From: Aristolochia californica
Lineage: Eukaryota; Streptophyta; Magnoliopsida; Piperales; Aristolochiaceae
Assembly: GCA_029961685.1 (NCBI GenBank)
Contig: JARWKL010000010.1
Span: 434,001-498,000 of the forward strand
Length of the DNA: 64,000 nucleotides
Direction of reading: 5' to 3'
Part shown: positions 23,955 to 36,421 of the stretch, piece by piece
How positions within the stretch are numbered: position 1 is the first letter of the stretch
Layout: every line of letters starts with the position of its first letter
Translations under genes and position numbers: made by a program
The notes under the pieces: generated by a model
Databases searched by the model: none
What the model was told of the DNA's origin: nothing
What the model saw: the letters and a program-made list of their open reading frames with translations, nothing else

Positions 23955-25433
23955 AGAGTGAAAATTTGGAAATTATTCATGATGAAAAGATGTTCTATCT
24001 CCAGATTCCCCATGCTTTCATATCTCGATGGCCTGTAATTTTACCTTTCAGGAGTTCTCCATGATTGAAGTTTGCTGTTTGTGCATTGAAAATTTTCATG
24101 TAAATTCAAGAGGGATCCCTGCTCTTCCCATTACACATCTTTTTCATTTTGTAAACCTTTTTTTCTTCTTCAATTGACTACATGTAACAGGGTGCTTCTA
24201 TTATAATTTATGAAGATCCACCAAGTAGTTTTCTCTTGTAACTTATCTGAAGTCTTAATTTGTTGCTTCCCTATTCTTATGGGTGGGAATGATTTGATGC
24301 AAGTGAGGAATCCCCTCTTATTGCAGTTCACTTGCACAGGTAACAACAACACAGCTTTCCAGTACCCTATCCAGTTTTATTATTCTCTTGCACTTTTATC
24401 TAGTGTAGAAGGTACTTCACATGATGTTTGTCAAGATGAATCTATGGTGTTATTAGTTTAATGTACCTGTATTGTTTTGATAAGACGTTCTTGACACATC
24501 TCACCTTAAAAGAATCATGTTTTAAAAATGGTAAAATCAACTGAGAACCTGGTCAAAACCAGAAAAGTGGTTGTCCTTTTCCACTACTTGGATCGTGCAT
24601 GACTGCTGATCCAAATTGAACGACAAGAGTTGCTTTATCTATTAACCGAGGGATGTGAAATCTCACGTTCCTGTGTGCTTGGCTAAGGGTAGCTCTCTAC
24701 TACATTTGAATCAGCAGATTCAAAGCTCATGCCTTTCCGCAATGCAGAGTGGTGGAAACTCATTTTACTCAGACGCCATATCAACCTGTAAGCATTTTTT
24801 TCCTGGCAAAAGAACAACACATGGAGAACAATGAAGAAAGAATAAACCTCCATACTTTGAGAAGTTTAACACAGCGGTGACAAATACTTGAGTGTGCCTA
24901 ATTTCAGATCAATGATAGAAAACCATCATAACTACAAGGCAAATCCTGCATCTCCTGCGAATGGTAAGGGATGACGCGTTTTTCCGACTGCCGTAGTTCC
25001 CCCATTTTCAGGAGTATGTGGTGTGACCTCTTTCACCCAGAAGAAGGAAACCACCTAATGTAAGGTGCTCAGTTTTCATTAACCATACTGGAACTGCCTT
25101 TTGCTTATACTTCAAAACTCCCAAGGAAACTACCTGATAGTGTCATTAAGAAGATTTTAGATTGGATAACCAGGAGAACAAACCCTTGGTATCCAGCACT
25201 TCAGCATAAATACCAAAATAAGAAAGCACAAATCACAACTTTCAAGTAGGAACATCTAAAATGAAGAAGAAGATTGAGAGTCATCCTACTAATTATTTTT
25301 GTGCCCAAACAGTTTTTGATTAAAATAATAATGATAAAAGGAGATGCAATGCGCTAAATAAGCACAACAAACCACCAAAAAAAAAAGTAGGGCAAACTAA
25401 AACAGAAGAAGTTCTGACCTTTACAACAGTGCT
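23955..25433. other. Convergent spacer between VSR and FAX3-like genes
   Basis: The first few hundred bases are the likely VSR 3' UTR. The remainder is moderately AT-rich with no supported coding frame; the 83-codon frame at 24210-24461 has no family resemblance. No mobile element is recognised. Confidence 0.55.
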
Positions 25434-28400
25434 CTATTTCTGTGGATGTTGATCCACACTTGGATCCCACTTCTGCTTATTTAGCCATATCCGATATGAG
25501 TAGAACAGTACCATAATTCCACTGCAAAGAAAAGAACTTTTAGGAGCATTCTTCTCTAGCAAATTGAGTCATACTTCAAAAATCAGATCAATTGTAAAAA
25601 CTGAAAAAAGATCGAAACCATAAGCAAATAACTGACAATACTGTTCAAAAGTCTTTTCAGTCTATCCAGTATCTTGGTAACTTGAACTAAACTTGGACAC
25701 CTATATTGCATACACACATAATTCTGCAAGAGTACACGCCACTGGAAACCAATGGAAGAAGCTTTCACTGTTTCCATAAAAATGACACTGTTGAGTATCC
25801 TATGTAGAGCTGGAATCCAAGTCGATGTAGTATACGTGAACAACTTCATTTTTAAATTAAGAGAGAGAAAGAGATAAAAAAAGAAGCAAAACCAGAAAAA
25901 GGAAACCTCAAGAACCACAATGGCATCATACCAAATATAGTACCATCGATGGCTTAAGAAGGCTGGTTCCCATTGCCATTATTGGCAGTCTTATGACAAA
26001 ATCATGGACATCTCAGCCTAGTTTTCGCATAGTTGGATTTATGTGCCGAGATCAGCCAATTATTTAGCTGCCTGTCTTGCTAAGGGATGTCCCTTCAATG
26101 AGTTGGCCTAAGGGCCCTCCTTATTTTTGTTTTATTTGTCTTTTGGTTTGGAATAAAATCCTAAAAATAAATAAATCTTAATTTAATATTTAAACAAACC
26201 TAAACAAGTCTGTGATTGGTAGATTAAGCAAATACAAAATAAACAGTGGTCCAACCCTTTGCCCAATAATGACACATCCCAGTTGACAAAATTCCATTTC
26301 CTTTAAGTAAACATTCATACAATTTGAAAGTCTGAAACAGGGAATTGTGACTCATACAGTATTTTGAACACTAAAAAACACGAAATATGAAGAGGAAAAA
26401 TTAGACATTCCACAAAACTACGCATGTGAAAATATCCATGTGTATGCATTTTAGAAACTATTGAGGAGGTCGTTTTGTGTTGCCCCCATATTAAATGAAA
26501 CATCTCTGAGCATACATACCTGATAAGGGTCAGCATAAAAGTAGGTAATGATGCACTCTGCAAGAGAGGGTAAAAAGCAGGAAAATTGAACTTACATTAA
26601 AACCTCTGCATCAAAGAAATAGACAAAAAAAAAAAAAAAAGTTAAAAACAGCAGTTGCATGACTCTAACAATTTACCTTAGCAAGAAAGCGGAGCTCCCT
26701 CAAAAAGATTATAGTCGCAATCGCTGCAAAATATTTACTTAGGTCAGAAAGAGAGAACATATTAAGAGAAGGAACAGCTCAGGTTGTCAAAAGACCCTTT
26801 TAGTTGTGAACGCTTTGAATATGAATGCATCAATTAAGCTATAATGCAAGTTGACGGGGATTGAAGGTTTGCCTCAATGGCCACATCCATTTTTGTCTTT
26901 TCCTTTTAATAAACCAAATGGTGTATTTCAGTGTCTTTTAATATAGCAAGTGTCTGAAATTATAAAGAATTACACACGACAAGTCCAGAACTCAACATAT
27001 GAACATATTTCAGCATCAAATGAGTAACATAAATGTTAACAAGAGTTAATAAGTGCCTTTTTAACTGAAGAAGGTGAATCAGATTTTACTAGAAAATCTT
27101 AGGAAATTTAACTAAATTTTAACTATTGACGACCGTTAAAGTATGATTATCTCAAAACACTCATCTTTCTGGTGCCTGCAAAACAGCAAGGACAGAGTCC
27201 ATATTGATGTTTGTTACCAATGAGAACCGAAAGTTCTCAAGAAACACTAAGATTTTTACTTTTAGTTGTAAGAGAAATTGGACCATAGAAGATCACTATA
27301 GAAAAAGAGACTATTTATTTTGGAGTCGATGAAACAGCTCTTTATTTTCTGGGTCGTGTTTCTACTTTTAGTTTTGACTTCCAAAATGTCACTCCCCTTT
27401 CTCCCACCAAGTTTTTAATTGCTTAGGAATCCAAATCTAGAGTCTCTAAAAGACATTTTAAGATCAAACAGATCAAAAGCATAGCAAGGGATATACTCAC
27501 CTGTTTGACCTTTCAAATAAGGAGATGATGATTCCCCACGTTTCCAACACCTTAAACTCTGTACGCTCAGTGCTAGAAGAGTGCCACCAAGGATAACACC
27601 AAACCGGATAGCAGCGATACTCCCAGTCAGCATGAAGGAAAGAAAACCACCCGCAGAAAGAAACAACCCTGCACTACAAAAAACCAGTTACGATAATCCA
27701 AAGGTGATTTAGGAGAAGCAGGATAGTAGTAAGAAAAATATTAGAAGAAAATGGGGAATAAATGGCAGAACACATACCATATGGAATACCAAGATAAAAA
27801 TCACGAACTTCAGAGAGGTGCGTGAACTTAGGAGTTGAAGAACTGAAAGTTTCCACGACTTCCTTCACTGGCTCAGGAGATTTTTCAGCCACACTTGACA
27901 GGTATTCCAATCCTTCATCACCAAATTCTTTTGCAACAATAGCAAGATCACGACGAGCGTTATTTGCTTCTATTTTTAGTCGCTCTGAAGTGTCCTTTAG
28001 AATTATCATAGCTTTCTTAGAATAAGCTTCATATGAAGCTTGAGAAATGGCTTGCAACTTTGCTGCCTGTTCTTTGAAAACTTCGAGAGTTTGCTCCCAT
28101 GCTTCTTGTGATTCCTCCTCTTTCTGGTCCACCTCATTCTTGGCTTGCTCAACTTCAATATCTGAGTGTTTCTAAATACGACAAGGGTACCAAACATGAG
28201 CAAATTTTGAAACAAAAGCCCAAGGAAACAAGAGAGGACAATGACAGTTCGTCCCACATGCCATTGATGCGCTCTCAATAAGAATACCTAACAAAACACA
28301 CTTTTCCCTCAAACCATGAACTACTAACTACTGTAAATCCAATACGTGTCCACTTCTAATCCACCTAAAGGATGCAACATATTATCTACAACTTACCAAC

Positions 28401-28712
28401 CAAAACAAATTCCGCACATCACAACCGGACAGAAACGATCCAACTTCTCAAAATCTCTTTCAAACGGGTATAACAACTCACCGATTCATCCTGAGAGAAA
28501 GCTGCCAGAGAAAACACCAAACGGCCCCGGTTGAGCTTCACCGGCCGAACAGCAAACGTGCATAACCCATTCCCGACATTCTCTGTAGAAACAGCGGACT
28601 CCGACCGCGGGAGGAAACTAGCACCAGCGACCGCCGGCGCGCGAAACGGGTCGAAGCGGAGAGACGACGTTGGACCCGGCCGGTGGGACAGCGCTGCCAT
28701 TGACAGAGCCAT
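25434..28712 (-). CDS. FAX3: FAX3-like plastid fatty acid exporter (Tmemb_14 family), six exons
   Basis: Exons in gene order: 28482-28712, 27778-28171, 27501-27668, 26677-26723, 26520-26557, 25434-25521. They sum to 966 nt (321 aa plus stop) with matched phases. Residues 1-77 are Ser/Ala/Arg-rich, transit-peptide-like. Exon 2 encodes a long amphipathic, charged helical region (KEEESQEAWEQTLEVFKE onward), the coiled-coil or apolipoprotein-like segment of FAX2/FAX3-type proteins. Exons 3-6 encode the hydrophobic Tmemb_14 domain, with GGFLSFMLTGSIAAIRFGV and further helices through SGIMVLFYSYRIW. FAX proteins are envelope transporters that export fatty acids from plastids. The first intron 3 acceptor candidate (GTAG) breaks the frame, so the adjacent TGCAG acceptor was chosen. 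FAX2 is the main alternative. Intron 5 carries a LINE remnant on the other strand. Confidence 0.88.
25955..26180 (+). mobile_element. LINE 3'-end remnant (RNase H) in FAX3-like intron 5
   Basis: The + strand encodes KAGSHCHYWQSYDKIMDIS and, after a frame slip, SWIYVPRSANYLAACLAKGC. This is the C-terminal part of the RNase H domain of plant L1-type LINEs. It is followed by a stop and an A-rich tail-like run near 26155-26180. Only the last ~60 codons remain, with frame damage. It is antisense to the host gene. Confidence 0.5.
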
Positions 28713-30349
28713 TTTTTAGCCGAAATTAGGGTAAAGGGTTCTCAAAAACCGCGATTCTGTCGAAGCTATACAGTGAACGCAGAAGACGAGAAAATGGAGG
28801 TACAGGGGAGAAGGGGAGGGTGGAAAGCACAAGAGATTATGGAAATGGGGTTTTTTCTGAATTCAAATGCTTATATGCGCCGGGGAGCGTAATGCGCACA
28901 TTAATACCCTTGCAGAATAACGATCCAGATCTGTTTTCAAAGATAATCAAAAGAAGCTAAGCGAAGATTCTGATGCGACTCTCACAGTAAGGGGATCTCT
29001 GGTGGGCCATTACGTACAACAAAGGAGATTACCCATCTCTCCCTGTTTCAAACCCGGTCTGATGATAAAATACTTGGATTGTAAACCAGGGTTTGATGGA
29101 TAGGGCAATATACAAAAAAAAAAAAAAAAAAAAAAACCCCAAATCGGTGTTAACTCAGTCGAGATGGTTCAATGGAACAATCTTCAAAACCCAATTAGTG
29201 TCCTTCAGGATAACCTGATCCTAAACCTTAGTACTCTATCAAGGACCACAAAATTTAAGACAACTCGGTCAAGCCAATTCACATCAGCTAAGACACAAAC
29301 CCCATCTCAACCCACTAAACCGATAATTTATACTATGGACCGCGTGAACCAGCTGGATCAGCAATAGGGCTTGGGTGCCTTTTAATCAGGAGGGGTTTCC
29401 TTTTTTGCATGAAATTACAGTAGTATTATTCTTGACGTGAGTGATTACTTGAAGAAATGAACTGTACTGGGTCCATTCCAAAAGCTCTCTTGACCCTTTT
29501 CTCTCCTAAGGAAAGCATCCATGCATGCCCCTCCCTACCTTCACCTTGGTACCTTTCTCTCTCTTAAAATATAACATCTAAGGGTCTATATTTAAAAACT
29601 GTCAATCCCTACTTTCTTGATTTGCAAATCCTGCTCATACAAAAACCTCTTGGAACATCTCTTCTTTTATGTTTTTCTCTTCACTCTCCTTGTCACATGT
29701 GTACATACACAATTAAAGAGAAGTTATAACATTAAGTTCTTATTGGAGGCAAACTTAGGGCTTCTTCGAATCGACTTTTCATGGTCACTTTTTCTAAGTT
29801 TCTCAAATTTATTTGGTTATGAAAGCAAAAAAAAAGGTTTATTCTGCTACTAAAAGCAAAGTTTGTCTGTCAATTTTGGCTTTTCCACTCATTGTTCAGA
29901 ACTGTAAAAAACCCTAAAGTAGCATAACAATTTCATGAAAAATAAAAAAATAACTACCAGAGTTGATCAAAGATTCAGACATTTCTTAGTTATGTGGAGC
30001 TCGTCTCATGTAAAAAAAGCAATTTTATCTGCCAAAGAAACAAGAAAAGACAATAACAGTGACAAGGAACTAACTCCACTTGAGGACTAAAGCATGGACA
30101 GTTATAATTATACTTAATTTCTTTACATGCTTGAATAGTAGACCAGTCTATCTACATCATGAAATCCAATGGCCACTATCAGTTCACTACAAAGAACTAA
30201 AGCATGTTAGATTCATTTTATTAATGTGACCTAATTAGTTCTTCCACTATGACCTCTCAAAGTGGACAGCATTAGAGCACAAACAGAAATACGTCACAGA
30301 CAAGAGGACATCTATATATTTCACACAACCCCACCTCCTTTCATGAAAG
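28713..30349. other. Divergent spacer upstream of FAX3-like and DUF599 genes
   Basis: It contains the FAX3-like 5' region, a run of 23 A (29114-29136) and AT-rich DNA. The A-run could be the tail of a small retroposon, but no tRNA-like head is visible. A TATATATT at 30313-30320 lies only 30 bp before the DUF599 ATG. No gene is supported. Confidence 0.55.
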
Positions 30350-31577
30350 ATGGCTCTGAGCAAATACTTTTGTGACCTTCTCTTGGTGCCACTAGGTATT
30401 TGCCTTACAATGGGCTACCATCTTTTCCTGTGGCATAGCTTCAAGAACAAGCAGCAAAGGACAACAGTTGAAGCAGATTTTATGAGGAGAAAGATATGGG
30501 TCGTTCACATACTGCAGGTAATCTTCATTCATTTGAAATGGGAACTCCTGGTTAGATTCTGCAAGGTAAATTCAGGGAGCAGGATATCTCACCCTGTTAA
30601 AGTCTGAGATGTCTCAGGCGATATCGCTGAGACACCTATAGTATAATGCTACACAATTTACTCTCTATAGGAGTAGAGATGTCTCACCTCCTTGAAAATC
30701 TAAGACGCATCAACCGTTAAGTGAGATGTCTCGGCAAGACGCCCAAGTGTTTAGCTCCATTTAGATCTTGTTCTAACTGCAGACCAATCAGTTGGCCTAA
30801 ATGAAATATCAGCAAATTGAGTAATTTAAGTTGTAATCCTGCAGTTATCTTCTTCAACCAATAAATCATACAGAGCGTTATCCTGATGTCCATAACCAGC
30901 TGTGAGAGATGAATTACACACAGGCTTTAGTTTGATGACCTGCATGAAAAGGTCCTTCGGTAGTCATGGCCTGGAGTCACATCTTTCACAAGATAGCATA
31001 AATTTTGAAAACCCAAATGATAAATTATACCTCCAGTGATCAATCTCAGCATCGAAAGCTGGACTAATAGGTGTCTCTCTGTCATGTGCATGGACCGCCG
31101 TAGAGCACGGAGAAGAAGGTGATGTTAGCAATTCAAAGCCTACGAAACGCCATTATGGCAAGCATCTTATCTGCAACAGTGGCTGTCATCCTGAACATCG
31201 CCTTGGCAGCTCTCTCCAACAACACCTACAACGGCAGCCAACTCCTGCAGAGCTCCTTTCTATTTGGGTCCCAATCCGGGCCTCTCCTCGCACTCAAATA
31301 CGCTTCATCTTCTCTCATCTTGATGACCAGCTTCCTCTTCAGCTCCATGGCCACTGTGGAGATGATCGATGCAAGCTTCCATTTCGTCGTGCCTGCAGAC
31401 TTCTCACCAGGGGTTGCCCAATCCAGGGTGGAGCGTGGCCAAGCATTGGGTATGGCAGGAATCCGGGTGTTGTATGTAGCAGTGACGATGTTGCTATGGT
31501 TGCTGGGTCCGTTGCCGATGGTGATATCCTCATTCGGATTGGTTTGGGTGCTGTATATAATTGATTTTTGTGGGTAA
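30350..31577 (+). CDS. DUF599 family membrane protein, two exons
   Basis: Exon 1 is 30350-30517 and exon 2 is 31104-31577, joined in phase 0 (...VVHILQ | STEKKVMLAIQSLRNAIMAS...) into 213 aa. The N-terminus has a DLLLVPLGICLTMGYHLFLW helix, and exon 2 adds about three more hydrophobic segments, ending LLWLLGPLPMVISSFGLVWVLYIIDFCG. This pattern, including the AIQSLRNAIMAS block, fits the plant DUF599 (PF04654) family of four-helix membrane proteins. Their biochemical role is unknown. The intron contains degenerate GAGATGTCTC words but no recognisable transposon. The acceptor at 31102-31103 was chosen because it restores the EKK...LAIQSLRN motif. The nearest TATA-like motif would leave almost no leader, so the true promoter is uncertain. 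Confidence 0.82.
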
Positions 31578-33816
31578 TATAGCACTTCAATCCTCCTATC
31601 TAAGCTGAAAATTCAGGATTATAGATTTAAAAAGAAGCAAATTCTTCTGCGAAACCTTCCATAAAGGCTGGAACAATATAAAGAACCCCGCGAAGAAACA
31701 TTACTGGAATGGGGAGGTAACTGATTCTCAAAATTGACTACGATTACATTAATTAAAAAACATAGGTTTTAAATCATGGAGCCTAATTAACACATTATGT
31801 AGAATCGGCGTTATTTAGAGTCGGCGTGTGGATCTAAAAGGTTATTTCTTTTAATTACGAATTAAAGTGTCTAATTCCTCGTGGAAATCAGTCACCACCA
31901 CATCGGCCTCTGTGTTGTATTGAGAGGTACCTCCCTCCTTTCTCTCCCTCTTTCGGTTTGAAAGCAAGGGAGTGGTTGCCCACCCTCCCAAAGGAGGGTA
32001 GTTCAATAATTCCCTATCTGCAATCATAGATGGGACAGTTTTCTGTCTATGTACTCAAATATAAAAATCCCATAGAATAATTAGTTATTCTCTCTTTGCT
32101 TCACAACATTTTGCAGAAGAGAAAAACGAAAAAATGACGCCAGGGAATGACATCAGTTCATCTAGAGCTTACATGGGTTCGTTGAGAGTAGGTAGCAGAC
32201 TTGGCCGCGTTGAAACCAAACGTGGTAGGTGCCCCCCAGAAACGACGAATTCATGGATATTAGACATTTCCAGAAAAATAATCCAGGAACCGAAAGTGTC
32301 TGAAACCGAGGTCACACGACGATACACGGAGGACGAAGCAGATGAGAAGAGTCGGTAGGTAAGTCAGCTTGCGGTAGATCCAGCGGCACTGAGCAACAGC
32401 CACTGTTTCTCCTTTGGTGGCGTCAAAGTTAACGGCACCTCCAGCAACGGGTTAGTTGTTTGCTACCGTTGACCGTCTAGGTCAGTTGACTTGGTCAAAC
32501 GTGGACAAAGAGATATTACAATGGGTCTCACAACATTAAGACACCCACCCTTGCATCATTATAGTTGTATTTGAGTTTAAGGGCTTCAAACTATTGCTTG
32601 TTGTCTAAGTTGATATGTCTCGCATTTTAGGTCGACCCTAAAAAAATAAATTAGAATGTGTGTTAAATATCAGTTAATTAGGTTAATTAAAATTGATTTA
32701 AAAATTTGAGATTGGTTTGATAATGATCTAGATTCTTCCTCTAAGCATTGTGTAATTGTACTCATATCGGAAAAAAAAATAAGATTTGGCCAATCGAGCC
32801 AAGACATGTTGCATAACTGTATCCAATGGATGGCTTCCACTAAGTGGCACCAAAAGAAACTAGATAAAAATATGGACCACCGTATGTCAAAATTGGCCAC
32901 ATGATATAAAGTTTGAGAGGGTTGTCCACATTAAAATTTTCTTTAACAAAAGTGTTGGACCCACGAGGGATGTACCCCAATTTCCTACTATAAAAGTGTT
33001 GTACACTATTTTTTAACCAAAAATAAATAAAATAAATAATTTCAACCACTAGAGTAGCCATGAGTTATGATAATTGAGACATTAATTAATCAAATTATAA
33101 TAGTTGTAGTTAATAATAAACCTATTAAAAAATAAATAAATTTTTTTTTTCTCATTTTTTAGTGTAAAAATCAATAAAAAATAGATTAATTAGGTCGATG
33201 TCTCCACTCTCCACTACTCTGGAGACAAAGTCAAAAGGAAGACGAACGGAGTAAATTGCAAGAACGTCACGAGCTCACCAACCAACCGAAAACGGGTCTC
33301 TGAATGGCCCTTGAACCGGTTTTCAAAATTTTGAACTGGCTTGTAGCCTGTAGGGATGGTTCTCATTGATACACGTGCATATCCATGCCTTTTAATGCTC
33401 ATTTAAATGAAAACTAAATGGCTCTGCAGTGGGCCACCTTCCACTTGGTCTCATACAGTGGCTCAGATTTTTCCAACGATGATGAAGTTTGTAGGATGGG
33501 ATATTTTTAATTTTAAAATTTTTAATTTTATTGGAAAAAAATGTATTATTTTTTTAGATTAATTAATTAAAAATATTTTTCTCTCTTTTATAAATTACAT
33601 CTTCCAAGTTAATAATAAAATAATTGCATCAAAATAATTGTTTTTCATAGTTGGATTATTTTATAAATTTTAATTGTAATAGTTAATTTTAAATAATTTT
33701 ACATATCATTTTGAATAAAAAATATTTTAGAATGGATAAAATCTATCTTATTAGTGGGAAATGAGATTGAACCGGGATTTGAAAAGTGGTGAGCCGACAG
33801 CCACTCAGCCCGCCTT

Positions 33817-33827
33817 ACCTACCTACC
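33817..33827 (+). promoter_or_regulatory. Overlapping AC elements (ACCTACC) of the C4H promoter
   Basis: ACCTACCTACC contains the AC-I consensus ACCTACC twice, overlapping by three bases (33817-33823 and 33821-33827). It lies about 60 bp upstream of the TATA box. AC elements are the known R2R3-MYB binding sites that coordinate phenylpropanoid and lignin genes, so their position before a cinnamate 4-hydroxylase gene is meaningful. Confidence 0.75.
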
Positions 33828-33886
33828 CGCATACACGCCCGTGCCTCGTCAAAAATCCAAAACGCCGTCACCCACCTCCAGCCCCT

Positions 33887-33893
33887 TATAAAA
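33887..33893 (+). promoter_or_regulatory. TATA box of C4H
   Basis: TATAAAA lies 40 bp before the ATG, downstream of the AC elements and embedded in C-rich DNA. It implies a leader of roughly 15 nt if transcription starts about 30 bp downstream. Confidence 0.65.
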
Positions 33894-33932
33894 CTCCCCC
33901 GCCTTCTGCAACTCTACATCCAAGCCTCAGCC

Positions 33933-36421
33933 ATGGATCTTCTCCTCCTCCAGAAAGCCCTCCTCGCCCTCTTTGCCTCCTCCGTGGTGGCCATCGTCAT
34001 CGCCAAGCTCCGAGGCAAGAAGTTTAAGCTTCCCCCCGGCCCCATCCCCGTTCCCGTCTTCGGAAACTGGCTGCAGGTTGGCGATGATCTCAACCACCGT
34101 AACCTCTCCGACCTCGCCCGCCGTTTCGGAGAGATTTTACTCCTCCGTATGGGCCAGCGCAACCTCGTCGTCGTCTCCTCCGATAACCTCGCCAAGGAGG
34201 TTCTCCACACCCAGGGCGTAGAGTTTGGCTCCCGCACCCGGAACGTTGTGTTTGATATCTTCACTGGTAAGGGCCAGGATATGGTGTTCACTGTCTACGG
34301 CGAGCACTGGCGGAAGATGCGGAGGATCATGACTGTCCCCTTCTTCACCAACAAGGTCGGTTTGATTTATTCGTTAATGGGTTCTTTTACTAGTATCTAG
34401 AAATCAATTTGCAGAGGTTGTAGACCCACGACGGGTTGTTCAACCGAGTTTTTAATTTTTAAAGCTGACGTGTCCTTAACTACTTCATTAATGACTTCCT
34501 GAAAAGAGTATTTTCAAAATCAAATTGCGGAAGCTTTGGATTGACTGTAATGGGAATTAATTTGGAGCAGGTAGTTCAACAGTACAGAGACGGGTGGGAA
34601 TTCGAAGCAGCGAAAGTCGTGGAAGACGTGAGAAACAACCCAGAATCGTGCACGAAAGGCATCGTCCTCAGGAGAAGATTGCAGCTCATGATGTACAACA
34701 ACATGTACAGAATCATGTTCGACCGCCGATTCGAGAGCGAGGACGACCCTCTGTTCCAGCGACTCAAGGCGCTGAACGGCGAAAGGAGTCGACTCGCCCA
34801 GAGCTTCGAGTACAACTACGGCGACTTCATCCCTATCCTCCGGCCGTTCCTCAGAAGCTACTTGAAGATCTGCAAGGAAGTGAAAGAGAGGAGGCTGAAG
34901 CTCTTCAAAGACTTTTTCGTGGAAGAAAGGAAGTGAGTGACCAAAACCCGACCATTTCTGCAAATTTTGCTTCTGGGTTTTCACCAATTCGTGAAACAGG
35001 CATGAAAGTTATAAAAAAACCAACGAAAAGTAATCGGTATTAATCTATTCAGTTCCGTAATCGTTTCGGTTTGTCTTTCTTACAGGAAGCTTGCGAGCAC
35101 AAAACCCTCTGCAAACAGTAGCCTGAAATGCGCCATTGATCACATCCTGGACGCTGAAAAGAAGGGAGAGATCAACGAGGACAATGTCCTCTACATCGTG
35201 GAAAACATCAACGTTGCAGGTATTGTTTGTCTCATTAGAAACCAGAGTTCTTTTCTTTGTTTTACAAGCAACTTCAACAATGACTGGAGAACAACTTGTT
35301 ATCTTTTTTTTTTTCAAAATAAAAATCAAAATAAAACAATGAAGAAGAAGAGAGTTGTTGCAGAGGTCAATTTTCATTTACAAGAGGAAGACACAGCCGC
35401 TGGTGTTGGTGGGGTTGTTGGCGGACAAATACTTGCTTCGTCGACCCTGTGTTTGGTGGGGAAAAAATGAAAATAAAAAGGTTTTTATTAAAATATTTTT
35501 TTGCAAGTTGCTCTGAAATCGGTCCCTTGGATACTATCGATTTGACTTTTTAAAATTAAAAAAAATGTTTTAAATGGGTCAAAACCCTGCTTTCCTCCTG
35601 GTTTTATTCAGTTAAGTGGGAAAGCTTTAGATTTTTCAGTTAAGTTAAAATTTTGAAGCAAATAAGGAGAATTATTTTTTCTTTTCTTGTAAGCAAAAAA
35701 AAAAAAAAGTGTTAAATCGGTCAAAACCCTGCTTTCCTCCTGGTTTTATTCTCTTCATCTTCTTCCTGAAATTTGTTTTTTAATTCCTTATTTATAACTG
35801 GGTAATCTGATATTGATTTCAGCTATCGAGACGACACTGTGGTCGATCGAATGGGGAATTGCAGAGCTGGTCAACCACCCAGAAATCCAGCAGAAGCTGC
35901 GGGACGAGCTCGACACACAGCTTGGCCGCGGCGTGCAGATAACAGAACCGGACACCTACCGCCTCCCCTACCTCCAGGCCGTCATCAAAGAGACACTCCG
36001 CCTCCGCATGGCCATCCCCCTCCTCGTCCCTCACATGAACCTCCACGACGCCAAGCTCGCCGGCTACGACATCCCCGCCGAGAGCAAAATCCTGGTCAAC
36101 GCCTGGTGGCTCGCCAACAACCCCGCCCAGTGGAAGAACCCTGAGGAGTTCCGACCGGAGCGGTTCCTCCAGGAGGAGAAGCACGTCGAGGCCAGTGGCA
36201 ACGATTTCCGGTACCTCCCCTTCGGCGCCGGGCGCCGCAGCTGTCCCGGGATCATCCTCGCGTTGCCCATTTTGGGAATCACCATCGGCCGCCTGGTTCA
36301 GAATTTTGAGCTGTTGCCGCCGCCGGGGCAGGAGAAGCTTGACACGACGGAGAAGGGCGGGCAATTCAGCTTGCACATTCTCAAGCACTCCACCATTGTT
36401 GCCAAGCCTAGAGTCTTCTAA
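33933..36421 (+). CDS. C4H: trans-Cinnamate 4-hydroxylase, CYP73A (four exons)
   Basis: Exons 33933-34355, 34571-34932, 35086-35219 and 35823-36421 sum to 1518 nt, i.e. 505 aa, the family-standard length. The product is an ER-anchored P450 that hydroxylates trans-cinnamate to p-coumarate, the second step of the phenylpropanoid pathway. Visible features are an N-terminal membrane anchor ([20 protein letters not shown]), the proline hinge [14 protein letters not shown], the I-helix [11 protein letters not shown] across the exon 3/4 junction, ExxR as KETLRLR, and the haem loop [11 protein letters not shown] with Cys447. The sequence is of the common class I type. The first two exons together (423 + 362 = 785 nt) equal what is usually a single first exon in class I C4H genes, so the intron after codon 141 looks additional. 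Upstream in-frame Met codons (33786) lie before the TATA box and are rejected. Confidence 0.97.

Larger units (their letters stand above)
31578..33932. other. Intergenic spacer upstream of C4H
   Basis: It holds the DUF599 3' region, a mixed-composition block (31900-32520) with a 74-codon frame at 32134-32358 that I do not recognise, and very AT-rich DNA from 32630 to 33750. The last 120 bp are the C4H promoter (separate entries). No gene is supported. Confidence 0.55.

Noticed and set aside
27661..27675. GTAG acceptor for FAX3-like exon 3
   Set aside because: It would read V-Q-G-C and break the frame. The adjacent TGCAG acceptor restores the GLFLSAGGFLSFM family motif.
29114..29136. Poly-A run considered as the tail of a SINE
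   Set aside because: No tRNA-derived head, internal promoter or flanking duplication could be found.
32134..32358. 74-codon frame MTPGNDISSSRAYMGSL as a gene
   Set aside because: It has no recognisable family, no splice-compatible neighbours and no conserved features; it is probably chance in a mixed-composition block.
33761..33932. Longer C4H reading frame starting at 33786
   Set aside because: It begins upstream of the TATA box. The [11 protein letters not shown] start at 33933 matches the family.
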